From Linnemannia elongata (taxonomy: Eukaryota > Mortierellomycota > Mortierellomycetes > Mortierellales > Mortierellaceae): 64,000 nt of DNA. A program made the translations under genes and the position numbers. Position 1 is the first letter of the stretch. Each line of letters starts with the position of its first letter. The notes beneath the pieces are model-generated. The model was not told the DNA's origin, did not search any database, and saw nothing but the letters and a program-made list of their open reading frames with translations. The stretch is taken from NCBI GenBank assembly GCA_036320915.1, contig JAXBDG010000013.1, positions 2,046,001 through 2,110,000 on the forward strand. The letters are read 5' to 3'. Positions 51,716 through 63,535 of the stretch are shown in pieces.

Positions 51716-54700
51716 ATGGACGACTTGGTGCTGCATGTCCAGAACGAGATCGCTCTCGACGGCGAGTCTGGTACGGCCAAAGAAACGAGCAGATTTTTTT
51801 TCACTAGCAAGGAGCTGTGTACTTGCCCTCCTTCTTCTTGGCAAACAGAGTGAATTTTAGTTGACTCGGACATTTTCTCAACTCTTTCATACACTAGGAT
51901 GCAGCTGGGCCCGGTTTTGGTATCTGATCGACGAATTCAGGAGCAGAAGCCAACAACAGGCCAATACTACTACCACATATGCGACGTCGACTCTCAAGCA
52001 GTCGGACGAGCGGTTCCGCCAATTCTTTTGGAATAACTTTATCCAGGAGGACGACACATATTTTTATAAACACACCAAGCCCAGCCCAACTGCTGTCCAG
52101 AGCGACGTGGTAAGGAAGACCGCGGTTCTTTGCGTTCAGGAGGACGCAAAGTTAAACGTTTCTTAGGATACGTCATGTTGACACGGCAGATGTTAGTGCA
52201 CCTATCTAACCTACCGAACACACCTGGTTTTTATGGACATCTGCTATAGTCGAGAGCGCATTCGGTCCCTTTCAGCGAGTTAGCGTCCCTTGACCCAGAG
52301 GAGATTCAATACAAGGCTGTGATGAGCCAATATAAGGACTCCCTGCGGATTGTGGCAACTGCAGAGCGACAACGTTCTGCTGTCCTCGGGAATGCAGGTG
52401 AGGCCGTCTCTTCGGTCTCGGCTCAGGCTTTTCAGATCCTTCAAAACATCACCGCGGCGCGCGAGCTTGGTGCTACTCAGGCTCAGTTGGCCAAACATTA
52501 CGATATCGACCCACGGAGCATGTTCCACTTTCTCAAGGTCCTAATCGACATGAAACTTATCGTCAAGATCCCAGTCACAACCGAAGGAAAGTACACCTTA
52601 CTCTGCCTGCACAACAAGTTTGCCAAGAAGAACGCTGGCTACATCGGAATGAACTCAGAGGAGACCTTTTCCAGTGCAGGCCGACAGGTGGTCACAGGAG
52701 ATGGAGGGAAACGCTTTGAGGGTCTGCTGAAGACGGACAGCAAGAAGGTCAGCTACTACAGCGGCCTCATCAAGCAGAAGCTGACTGATATCCTCGGCCG
52801 TGCCAAGAATCAGGTCATGATGGTCGAAGACATCCACAAGGCGCTGGTACGTAAAGTGTTCAGTGGAGCGTGGAGCAAGGAAGTCTATTACATATTCAGA
52901 GATCTTTTTTTTTTTTTATTTTTTTATTTTAATGTTATATTTTATACTAATACGCGTTTTTTTTTGGTTCACGCATCGCTCAACTAGGATTTAACTGATA
53001 TGAACACTGTTCAGAATCGATGGTTTAATCGACAAATCGAGTTACTGTGCAAGCTCAAGTACATCAAGCGCGTCCAGGTGGAAGGTCTTAATCGGTGTAT
53101 ACAGTTGCTGCGTCCTTACGGCGCAAATATGTCCGTCGACCGTAAGTCTCCTTGATGCAGCGAGGACTCTTTTCAGTTCTAAGTATCCACACGAGACAGG
53201 CACAAGATGGAAATATGAGAGTCAATGCTGACGAGTAAAAACATTTTGTCCGCTTTGTAGAGAGCGAGAAGGACCAGCTAAACTTGAGGAACGTCATTGC
53301 GGATGACACCCCGCAGAGCGGAATCTGCATAGACACGTCGATCGAGCACCAGGTCTACAAACTCATTGTCGATTCGAAGAAGCAAGGGATTATCGCCAAG
53401 GTAGCGATCAATATATATTGGCTTGTCCACCGCTGTATCTGGCACATCGCACCCAGGCGCTTCGCGAAACTAACGGTTAATGTCTTGCATCTGTTGTAGG
53501 AAATTCGGCATGGTTTGAATATGCTGAATAATCGACTACTTGCTCGCATACTGGATACACTTTGCAAGCCAGTCCCTGACTCGGAAAAAGCGTTGGTCAA
53601 CCGCGTAGTGGAGTTTGTTGGCAGGGAGCGTCGTTACCGGTACTTCTCTCAGGATGCCTGCAAGGAAGGGATCACAGACGACCACAAGGATTATTTGGCG
53701 CTGACAAAAACAACCCCCAGTGCTGCCTCATCGTCTGGCTCAAAAACGTCAAAAGCGACCACCCAAGCACCCACATTGAGCGACACTGCCGCAGCACATC
53801 ATCCAACCACCAATACCGCTGTTGACAGTATCGCCATGGATACCTCCGACCATCTTAACCAGAGTTCGTCATCTATTTCCGAAAGCGCTTCTGCGTCCTC
53901 GTCATCCTCACGCCCATCTGTTCCCGCCCCAGTCTCGACTCCCTCCAAAGCGTCCTCCTCTGCCACCCCGGAAAAGTTTGTCTCGGTCGAGGTTCTTCGA
54001 CGTCGGAGGATCCTGATGACGATCATTGAGGAAAAGAGGATGGCAGAGCTTCATTCGTCTCTTGTTATGGAGTATCAGACAGTCAAGGCAAGATTGTACC
54101 CGGGCCAAGAGCTCTCGACTGTCATCGACAGGAAGACACTTTACAGGACCATCAGCATTCTGGAGCAGGAGGGGCTTGTCAAGTTGTTCAAAATCAGTAA
54201 CATCCCATCGCCTGGCGGTGGATTGGTCTCCAAGACGTTTGTCCTTCACCCAGACGTTGACCCAGAGTCGGATGAAGTCAAGGCCTTTGTCAAGGATTGT
54301 AGTTCCAGGCATCTGCTCTTTGGCGCCCTGTCCAACAAACCAATGCAGCGGGTCGAGAAAGTGTCGCTCAAAGTCGAAACTCTGGACGAGATGCAGCAAC
54401 GGCTCGGCGGCGAATTTTACAAGGGTCCAAACGTCCCTTTTGCCGAAGTCGGAGCGGTCAAGCCTAAGGAACACGAGAGTAAGACCAAGGTGTACGCTCA
54501 GGACGGAGGGGATTACTCGATCGAGTACGGCTGGATACACGCCAAGATGATGCGCGCCCTTGTGTTCCATCGGTTCCTCCTCGACAAGATGGAAGTCCGC
54601 GATAAGAGGCTGTTCGCTTTCTCCACGCGAGCCAACGTATTCAACACTGCACCGGTCTTTGAGATTTTGCCTCTTCGTGTATTTCTCATTGTTGTTGGCT

Positions 54701-57700
54701 TTGTCCAGGAGCCGACGGCGGAGAACAGAGCTTACTTGGACGCACACAAGGAATCCAACGCAGAATTGTGTACGCTCCCGGATCACATGCGCCACCTCAC
54801 AATGCCGAATACCAACTTCAAGCGGCGTCTCCGCGAAGTTCTCGAGATTTTGGATGCTCTGGGACTTGTGTCGCCCCTCGAGGCCTCTCCGAATGGTCAG
54901 GAGCCCCTAAAGTACGCCCAGAACCATCTCGTTCTCAACACTCAGTACGAACTGCATTTGAATGTACGAGCTCCGCTCCATTCCATTACTCCAGAACTCA
55001 TCGATGAAGACCTGGAAGGCCGCAAGACCTACGACGTGATGTCGCCGAGCGGCTGTAAAGAGTTCTGGACAGATCTTCAAGCCACTGCATCATCCATGAA
55101 AGTCCCTGACGAGAGCCCGGTAGCCAAGTCCTCCTTCAGACCGTGGGCTGATATCCGTGCGACCTTTTTGCGCAATCTGTGCAATCGTCGTATCTGGGCG
55201 GATTCTCTCCGAGTGACTCCGATCCAGCGAGAAACGCTCATGAAATACGTCAACAAGACGACTCGTTTTGTCCCCAACATCAAGGACGCGAGGATGAGCA
55301 CCATTATCAAGGAGACAGGATTACCCATCGACCATGTCGTCCAGTTCTACAAGGCGGTCGCAATGGCATGGTACAACGACCCTCTCGCCAGAGACAGTAG
55401 CGGACGGACAAGGCTGACACGGTTGAGCAAGGTCAGGGCCGCGCCTGCGAGTCTGAAGTCCAAAAACAACAGCGTGAGGGATTCTGAGCGGGAAGCAGAG
55501 GACTTTGGCGGCGATGAGAACGCTGGTAGGAAGGGCACTGAAAAGGAGGTCTCGCCGAAGGGTGATGCGCTCAAGGACCTCAAGGGACAGAAGGTCTCCA
55601 CAACCTCAAGGAGTATTATTGTCCCACCTTCATCCGCCCGCCCAGTCAGCAGTGCCACAACACCGAAGAGGCCTTCAACATCCACACTGGAGACTGCAGA
55701 CAACAACGAATCTATCAAAACTCCAGGAGGCTATGCGGTCGGCCAGCCAAAGAAGCAGCGCGCTGCAAGGGTGCCTTGGACGGATGCAGAGGATGACAAG
55801 ATGTTGCTAGCGATGGCAATCACACGATATATCTCAAGAGCTCTCAACCTTCGTTTCAGCTGGCATGGTGTCTCTCGTGCCCTGGACGGACATCGGACGC
55901 CTGAGATCTGCCGCCATCGGTACGACAAACTGATGAAGGAGACAACGCTCTCGAATCGTGTCGAGAGTTACATTGTCCAGTTTGGTCAAGCCTTCCCGGA
56001 AATTTCTCAACGATTCTCTGTTGACCCTAACCTGCAGTTTTTCGATCCGCGCCCCATCATGACCTACTTTCGACCTACATTAGAACAACCAGCGTAAGTC
56101 ACCCTTGGCGTCGACGCTGACCACGTCGCCTTGCCTGTTGAATGCTACTTTTCTTTTTCCATCAACCATTTGTTATTAATTACGTCTTGTTTCGTCTTTT
56201 GCTTTAGCGGTTCCGAGGCTGCACCATCTGATCCACTGCTTGCAGATCCCAAAGATATCGAAAAATTGTATCTCATTCGTCACTCGGATCCGTATTCCAA
56301 GCTGTACGTCGAGGACAGACTTCACACCGAGATGTCTCTCCCTCGACGCATGGCAGTATTGACGCAGGTCCCAGCAACCCTGAGATCGAGCATCGATAGG
56401 GAGCTGGACGAAGGGAGCGATGAACTGAGCAAGGCTCGTGGTGTCGAAGTTTCACTGGAGAGTCAAGGAGATCGTCGTGTTGTCACGGTCATGGTCCGAG
56501 AGGAACGATTGGCCCAGGAACACGTCATCCTCGGAGTGATCAAGGCCATTTACAGTATGCCTCCAGAGAAGCGAACCAAGGAGCTTACTCGCGCAATTCT
56601 GGAGTCGTTCCCGTACGACAAGCTGAAGGACACTTGCTCGTTGGCGAAAGACTGGAAGGTGTTGTCGAGTGTAAAGTCGATGTCGTATCGAATCCCTGGT
56701 CAAAAGGTTCGACGCGCAGAGCGGTTCACGCTGGTGATGGCAGGATCGGTTCCCAGGAAGATGACCCTTGCGGCAGCGGAGGTGGATGAGTATTCTCGCA
56801 AGACCAAGGAACGGCTCTTCCAGGTCGATGCCGGGCCTTCTGAGATGATGGTGCTTCTGAACGAAATCGCCACAGATGGGATGGAGCTTTCGATGAGACC
56901 GCCTAGCGACGAAACGGGAGCTACAGGAACGGATGATCATGGTGTGATCCTGCACTTTGATATAATGCTGAAGAGCAAGAGAACCTCTTTGCCATCAGCG
57001 ACTCGTGCAGCAATGACGGGGAATCAAATGAATCAGGAGGGCGCAACGACATCGGGAGTCGACCTGCGAGGAGAGGGTATCCGGCTGCTTATTTCCCAAG
57101 GTGAAGCATCTGAATCTGGTATCGAGAAAGTGGTGGATCCTTGGGCAATGGCTCGAGACTGGTCCGCCAAGGAGCTGGCGGGGAGGATTGAAGTCTGTCA
57201 AAACAAGGAGATTGGCCGCCTGTGCCGAATCGTCTACGACATTATCTCGTGCTCCGAGAATTATGGCATGCTCTTGCAAGACATCAAGGTAACTGGAAAG
57301 GTCATATGCACAGCTATGGATGTACGTGAGTGTGGATAAAAGCTCAGCCATGTTCTTCTCTTTGTCTCGTTTTGCTAGGACGCCGTGGTTCGAGCAGGAT
57401 TTACTGTATCGGATCAAGAGCTCATGGGATGTATACGAACGCTTGAGGGAGGAGACAAGGCGGTTTTGATGAAGGTTGGCATGGCTCAGCGCCGATATGT
57501 GGTGTTTGGATGGCATCAGAGCTGGACTGTGGACTATAAGACGGCGGTTGGGCGGGCCGGTCTTGGGGAGGAGGGGTTCAGTGCTGCAAAGGACCCTTCA
57601 GCATGTCCTTGGAATTGCCTTGTGCCCCGCATGTGGAGGAGCCTTGATGGTGGGTTCGACAAGTCGACTTTCGAGAAGGCCCTCCATGCGGTTCTCACTT

Positions 57701-58368
57701 ACATCGTTGACCGCCCCGGTGTCTCCAAGGTACCTTTTCTCGTTCTTGATTTTGTTTCAGTTGCTTTGTTTGTTTGTTTTGGCGCCGTGTGTTCAAAATA
57801 CTAATTGGTGCTTCTCATTCTTCTTGTATGCAATGATAATATGGATAAATAGGGCGCACTGTTGACCTATTTCCACAAGATTGTGTTGGGTACAGAGATG
57901 GAGGAGCTGCTTGAGGAGTTGAAGGCGCGAGGCGCGATTGAGGCGCGACACGGTATCCAACCCATGGCACCGTCGCTATTCTCGAAGAGGGGCGTGTATG
58001 TTCAATGTGACCGGGACACGATTGATTCTCGAAAGGTGACGAATTTGTTTCCGCAGCCGTCATACTATCTTTACATTGACACAGCTCTTGTTGAGGAAGC
58101 AAGAGAGGGCAAGTCTCCGAGACGTCGTAGTCGACCGCGCCAGGGACCATCGGCAGGAGGACCTAAGGAGAACGAGGAGGGTGATTTAGATGAGGATGAG
58201 GAGGCGTACGATGATGACGATGACGATGTCGAAGGAGATGGCGAGGACGAGGAAGGATATGAGGATGAGAAGGAGGACGACGAAGGAGAGGAAGACGAAG
58301 AGGAAGAGGAAGAGGACGAGGATGAAGAGGACGATGAGCGGTTGAGTAAGAAGTTACGATCTGGCTAG
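51716..58368 (+). CDS. TFC3: TFIIIC largest subunit, B-block DNA-binding (Tfc3/Sfc3/GTF3C1-like), 1899 aa
   Basis: Model of 9 exons: join(51716..51770, 51898..52109, 52250..52846, 52988..53141, 53261..53400, 53500..56093, 56208..57288, 57379..57729, 57853..58368), in phase throughout. TFIIIC binds the internal A and B boxes of tRNA genes and recruits TFIIIB and RNA polymerase III. The winged-helix B-block-binding region lies near residues 130-180 (SAQAFQILQNITAARELGAT, YDIDPRSMFHFLKVLIDMKL). Further winged-helix segments follow (for example VEVLRRRRILMTIIEEKRMA and RKTLYRTISILEQEGLVKLF). A SANT/Myb-like segment (RVPWTDAEDDKMLLAMAITR, then ICRHRYDKLMKE) lies in the middle after a Ser/Thr linker. 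A late conserved region (FTVSDQELMGCIRTLEGGDK) is followed by a tail of about 60 nearly continuous Asp/Glu residues. The length is somewhat larger than yeast Tfc3. The start at 51716 gives MDDLVLHVQNEIALDG, which fits family N-termini. Confidence 0.93.
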
Positions 58369-59159
58369 AAAGAGTGTTTGTCTATCAGCCAGCCAGCCGT
58401 GTCTTTCGGTGTCACAGCCTGATGGATGTTCTACCTCGCACATCAATAGCTGTCCATAATTCAATGTGTTCCACCACTTTAACTTGCAACTTTAGAAAAC
58501 TATTCACCAAAGAATATTAAAAAGCAGAGCGGAAGAACAAAAGTGCCACGAGAGGGGAGGGGGGGCTGTGCGTGGTTGTGTTGGTGTCATGTGATATCGT
58601 TTTGATGGACCCAGGCCACTTTTCCGCCCCTGATTTCCTTTTCCCTCCTTTTCCCCTTTCTCGGCTGTGTCGAATGAGAGAGAGAAAAGAAGTGGGGGTC
58701 GGGCGGGAAGGCGGTGTGTGTCAACTTGTCGCCTTTCATCGTGTGGCAACTTGGCAAGGGCCAAGAGGACCTGAAGGATGAAGTGATTGGGAATATAAGA
58801 AGAACAACAATAACGATAAAAAAAGGATGAGAGAGAGAGGGAGGGAGGGAGAGAGAGAGAGACCGAGAGTCGACTCGAAAGAAGAAGGCAGGAGACCTTT
58901 TTTTTTTTTTTTTTTTTTTTTTTGTTTGTGTATCTCTCCGCAATCCACACTGTGTCAGACTTTGTGCTTACTGTCCTCCCCTTTTCCTTTTTTTATCTTT
59001 TCCCTCTTCTCTGTTCCTCTTCCCTCTTTTCTTCTTTCTTCTTTCATCCCATCATCATCATCCTTCTCATCCCTCTCTTCCCCCTTTCTCTTCATCTCTT
59101 TTTTTCTTTTACCCTTCTTCTATCTCCTCCAACACCACCACCTTTCACCTACTTTCACA
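58369..59159. other. Spacer and synaptobrevin leader
   Basis: No supported gene. A purine microsatellite (GAGGGA/GAGA) at 58826-58861 is followed by a T26 run at 58898-58923 and then a 230-nt C/T-rich stretch leading to the split start codon at 59160. The long pyrimidine stretch is probably the transcribed leader. Confidence 0.65.
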
Positions 59160-59546
59160 ATGTAAGTATATACAACAAAAGCCAGGGCGCCCACGCCACA
59201 ACCGCTCACTTTCTCTTACTTATGTCACTCTCACTGTCACTGGCCTTGCTCTGCTCTCTTTATTGCTCCACTATCCCCTCCCCCTCTCTCCTTTTACTTG
59301 CCCCCACGTTTTGGAAGCCCTCTCTCACTCTCACTCTCGCACACTCCCCTGCTCTCTTTGCTTTTCTTGTTACTCACTCGCTGTACTGCGTACTTATCCA
59401 CATCGTGTCTGACTGTTTGACCGGAGCAAGAAACAAAAAAAAAAAAAAAAAAAAAAGGAACAGCAAGGCTCCGCCTTCACTCTGTCTCTCTGGTCCTCCC
59501 GCACCCCCCCCCTTTGACCTTGACGGGAAGAAAACAAAAGGAAAAG

Positions 59547-59585
<39 letters not shown>

Positions 59586-60494
59586 CCATATTCCAGCCCA
59601 CTCGCTGTTTAGGAACATAAAGACAACAACACCACCACCACCACCAATACCTCCAGCAATAACAATATATTGCAACAGCAACAACAGCAATAGCAACAAG
59701 CAAAGCAGCAGGAGAGGACAAAGAACACAGTCCAAGCTAACACCCTACACTTTCTTTGTCCACGCTCAATAGGTCGACCCCCTACGATCCTCATCCCGGC
59801 CCATCCTCCAAGACCGCTCAGCTCCAGCAGCAGGTCAACGATGTCGTCGGAATCATGCAGCAGAACGTATGTCCCTCTCACCTTTACTTCCTTTTTTTCA
59901 TTTTTTTTTCTTGGATGAACATACTTCATCCCTTTTGTTTTCAGCAAGAACAAACAATAGCAACTGACAGCCGTGTTTTCATTGTTGTGTCTGGAAATAG
60001 ATTGACTCTGTCAGAGACCGCGGCGAGAAGTTGGACACCCTTCAGCACAAGACAAGTAAGTCCCCTTGGTGTCCCCCGTATTCATGTCCATGTTCACACT
60101 TCACACATATTCCAATTCACACCGGCTGAAGTCCAGGTGGTGCTTGTGTGTGTGTGAGTGTGCGTGTGTATGCCTTTTATATCCAGTATTTGTTTGTTTG
60201 TGCTATTGCTGTTTTTCCCTTCTCTTGCCCTCTCACTCCTTGGATTGTTTTGATTGACACTAGCGTACGCTTGTTGACACATGTACACTTATTAACGCCA
60301 TTTTCATTCTACTGCATGATTATGTGTCTATCAACTAAATAGCCGACCTTGAGCAGGGTGCTGTCCAGTTCAGAAAGGGAGCCTCTGGCGTCCGTCGTCA
60401 GATGTGGTGGAAGAACATGAAGTGGCGCCTGATTGTGGCCGTGGGAGTGATCCTGTTGCTCGTCATCATCATCGTCCCCATCGTCCATAAGTAA
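59160..60494 (+). CDS. SNC1: Synaptobrevin/VAMP R-SNARE (Snc1/2-like), 100 aa, start codon split by an intron
   Basis: Model: join(59160..59161, 59773..59866, 60001..60055, 60343..60494). Snc-type R-SNAREs on secretory vesicles zipper with plasma-membrane t-SNAREs for exocytosis. The SNARE motif runs from TAQLQQQVNDVVGIMQQN through IDSVRDRGEKLDTLQHKTTD to LEQGAVQFRKGASGVRRQMW, with the zero-layer Arg in DRGEKL. It is followed by the juxtamembrane WWKNMKWR and one C-terminal membrane anchor (LIVAVGVILLLVIIIVPIVH). The leader ends ACAAT|GTAAGT and the next exon starts GTCGACC, so the ATG is assembled as AT+G across a 611-nt intron. No other ATG gives the N-terminus MSTPYDPHPGPSSK. The stop TAA at 60492 overlaps a GTAAG donor-like site. 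Splicing there to 60627 would replace the final Lys-stop by Asn-Gly-Ser-Lys-stop. Intron 1 carries A22 and A36 tracts. Confidence 0.9.
59547..59582. repeat. Poly(dA) tract of 36 bases in synaptobrevin intron 1
   Basis: A run of 36 A, with a second run of 22 A at 59435-59456, both on the transcript-sense strand within the intron that splits the start codon. (CAA)n and (CCA)n short repeats follow at 59620-59700. Confidence 0.8.
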
Positions 60495-60514
60495 GAACTT
60501 TCACTCCTTGACCA

Positions 60515-60663
60515 ATGTTGTGTTAATTGATACCAGTGTGCGCTCAATTGCCAATATACATATACAGTACGCATGTTAACGCCATTTTCATTCCTTTCCA
60601 TGGTTATTTATGCACTCTCAAAGTAGCGGTAGCAAGTAGGCAGTCTTGAGCAGGGTGCTGTCA
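60515..60663 (+). repeat. Diverged tandem copy of synaptobrevin intron 3 end and exon 4 start
   Basis: Two identical 18-bp blocks recur in the same order. TTAACGCCATTTTCATTC occurs at 60292-60309 and 60576-60593; CTTGAGCAGGGTGCTGTC occurs at 60348-60365 and 60645-60662. Flanking sequence (TTGA-ACYAGYGT-CGC) is also similar. The first copy is the 3' part of intron 3 and the start of exon 4. The second lies just after the stop codon and looks like a remnant of an exon duplication. Confidence 0.75.
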
Positions 60664-61749
60664 TATCTTCTTCCTATTTGCACATATGGACTTTACGGAA
60701 TCCACCTTTCTATCTCTCGCTCTTTCTCATGGACAGCAGGAGTATTGACAAGGTGCACTCGTGGTCCTCCTCCTATATATATACATTTGTCAACTCTGTA
60801 CATCTTTTTTTCTCTCTCATCTCCCAACTTGAGGCTGTATGAACATTAATAAAAACGAAAGGTTTCTTTCATAATCAAACACTTGGCAACAGGCATTTTT
60901 TTTTTATGTTACAATGCAAAGTACGTGAAGCGAAGGCTGGACTGGGGTCAACTGGACTGGAGTGGATTGTGGATGACTATCTGCCCTGAACAACGGAAGG
61001 GATAGTAGGAGTAAGGCATTGTGGCAGAGACATGAAGAGTAAGAGAGACAACAAAAGGGTATTACGACAGAGGAGGTAGGTATGTGTATAGGATTGGCCT
61101 AATGGATCGTCACTCACGAAAGGAGGACAAAGTCCTGATCAGCACCAGGATGGATGCCTGCAGCAGGCATATTGACTGTTGCGAGGGAGGTGCGAACAGC
61201 ACCATTTATTTGAATGCAGCGAAAAAGAAAAATCCGCTGCTGCCAGTGTTGAACAGGATTTCGATAAGTGGAAGGAAGGAAAGAAGGAAGGGGAGAGGGT
61301 CGCACAATGTCACGGACAACAACAGCAATGACAAACAACGGAGTATGCATGCCATCCATTAAAATGCCTTGTTTGATTTTTTTTTTTTGTTCTTTTGTTT
61401 GCCTCCTGAGACTTGGGTCTTTCTTTCTTTCACTTGACTCTCTTCTCATTTTTCTTTCCCTTTTCCTTTTTCCCTTCAACACTCCTCTGCTCCTTCAACA
61501 CCCACCCACTCTCTCAGTAATATCACTCTGTCTCAACTCTTTAACCATCTTTTCCAACCTCTTTTCATACATATATATACCCGCAGCCCTGCCTCACCTC
61601 TTTCGCACACTCTTTTCCCTATACCAGCTTTTGTCCGTTCCTTTCTTCTGCTGGTACTCAGAACCCAACCTTCTCTCTTTTTTTTTTTTTTTTTTTTTTT
61701 CCTTTTTCATTCGCCGCTGGCACACCCAAAAGACGACCAACAAGACAGG
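60664..61749. other. Synaptobrevin 3' flank and Inn1-like leader
   Basis: No supported gene. Probable 3' UTR of the synaptobrevin transcript with AATAAAAACG at about 60847. A T23 run at 61678-61700 lies about 50 nt before the start codon of the C2 gene. 61420-61740 is C/T-rich leader-like sequence. Confidence 0.55.
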
Positions 61750-63365
61750 ATGGCAACTCCACGGAAACTTGGTGTCCTAGTCGCCATTCCCATCAAGGGA
61801 CGCAAACTGGTCAACAGATCCAAAGGAAAACAGTCGCCTTACGTCCAACTCACCCTCAGTGGTCAAAAGAAACGCACAAAGGCGTCGCTCATCGCCTCTG
61901 TCGAACCAGAATGGGACCAAGAGGTAATCCCAAAAAAAAAAAAAAAAAAAAAAAAAAAACATATAGTGATGGCCATATGTATACCCCAGCCTTGTCTTGT
62001 CTTTGTTTATATTTTTTTCTTTTTTGTTTCCCTTTTCTTCCCCACAGTTTCCTTTATCGTCCAAGTCATAGTTCACACAAACAATGAGTCATATAGTTCA
62101 CACAAACAATGACCTCCTGCTGACGTTTTTTTTTCTCATGTTCTCGCTGTTGGGTGTGCCTGTGCGCGTGTGCGTGCGTCGTTCTACAGGTTCGACTGGA
62201 CGTATTTCAGGGAGCGCTCGACATGGGCGTATCGGTCTTTGATGAGGGAAAGAAGAACGAACTCATTGGCGAAGGGACGCTGCTGCTGCACGAAGTCATC
62301 GATAAGGGTGAACTCGATGGCAAGTCATCCCCCAACAGCCCGTGATGTTGATGTGGGCTTGGTCTTGTGTACTACGGAAAGTACATCAATACTGACCTCC
62401 CGTTTTCGCAATCATGTTTTATCTGTTCATAGTATGGTTTCCGATTAAGCATAAAGGAGTCGTTGCCGGCGATATTTATTTCGAACTGACCTTCTACGCG
62501 GTGGTAAACTACAACAACAAAGAAAATGGGCGATGGATGCGACAGAGCTATTGTTTGAGAACAACTAGTAGCGTCCCACAACAACTGAACACTTGACCTT
62601 AGTTAGCCTCACTAACAGATCCAATCTTTTATGTTGTTGATCCGGACATAGGCGCCACCTCCACCAGTATCCGCAGGGACACCTCCAATTGGTCATCCTC
62701 GCCCGCATCAACTCTCGCCCATGCAGCGACCAGGATTCGTCCCTCCTCCCCCTCTGCCACATGTCCCACCAGCAGGAAATAACTATGGAAGACCCTATGC
62801 TCCATTTCCTCCTGGACCGCCTGGCCCACCTAGACCTGGATATCCTCCGCATCAGCAGCAACCACCAATACCCGTTCATATCAACAATAATAACAACATC
62901 CAGCGCCCTTACCCTATCCCCCAAAACAACTCATACCCATCTCCACAGCCACCTACAACTAACTCGAACGGGAACACACCATATGGTACACCACCGATGG
63001 GTTCGGGATTCAATCCAATGTTGGCGACAGGAACACCAACGTTCAGACCATCGACCCAGTACACAGGATCTTCTCCTCAGGGACAGCATGTTCTTATGCC
63101 CAACGCCAGTCATCCATACCCACCTATCCGCCAGCCAGTCCCGCAATACCCGCCACTAGGCGGTGTTCGACCAGGACCTGGAGGGATTCCCAGTGGCATG
63201 CCAATCCCACATCCGCACCATCACCCTTCACCCGCGAATGGACAGAGGCCGCCTTTGCAACCTCTAGGTGGCAATTTTTCTCGACCACTATCTAGCTCTG
63301 TCTCTCAACCGCAGGTCACTCCCTTGATGCAATACAATTATTCTTTGGGAGGAAGTTTCCCTTGA
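61750..63365 (+). CDS. C2-domain, proline-rich protein resembling Inn1/Fic1 cytokinesis factors, 362 aa
   Basis: Model: join(61750..61923, 62190..62319, 62433..62503, 62652..63365); phases 0, 1, 0. The N-terminal 125 residues form a C2 domain: LGVLVAIPIKGRKLVNRSKG, SPYVQLTLSGQKKRTKA, EPEWDQE|VRLDVFQGALDM, NELIGEGTLLLHEVIDKGEL, VWFPIKHKGVVAGDIYFELT. The Ca-binding Asp residues are largely missing, so it is probably a calcium-independent C2, as in Inn1. The rest is Pro/Gly/Tyr/Gln-rich with repeated PPGPPGPP, RPGYPP and PxxP elements suited to SH3 binding. In yeasts Inn1/Fic1 couples ring contraction to septum formation through SH3 partners; that role here is inference from architecture. Intron 2 has a GC donor (GAT G|GCAAGT) because no GT donor joins the C2 strands in phase. 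Intron 1 contains an A28 run eight bases after its donor and a 25-bp duplication at 62068-62112. Confidence 0.82.
61932..62112. repeat. A28 tract and 25-bp direct repeat in intron 1 of the C2 gene
   Basis: A run of 28 A at 61932-61959 begins eight nucleotides after the 5' splice site. ATAGTTCACACAAACAATGA occurs at 62068-62087 and again at 62093-62112, a 25-bp tandem repeat. Confidence 0.8.
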
Positions 63366-63535
63366 GTTTGGTTGTTGTTGTGCTTTAGAAGTGATACATA
63401 ATAAAAACATAACGAAAACAGCTTGTTTATTCGCCGGTGTAGCTCGCATTATATAGGTTAGTCACTTACAGATTAAAGCATTCATGCATAAATGGTGTTG
63501 TTGGTTGTCATCATAGTTAAGGTTGTTAAGGGTTG

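Noticed and set aside
58504..59165. Open frames across the T26 tract
   Set aside because: Low-complexity translations containing poly-Lys or poly-Phe from homopolymers.
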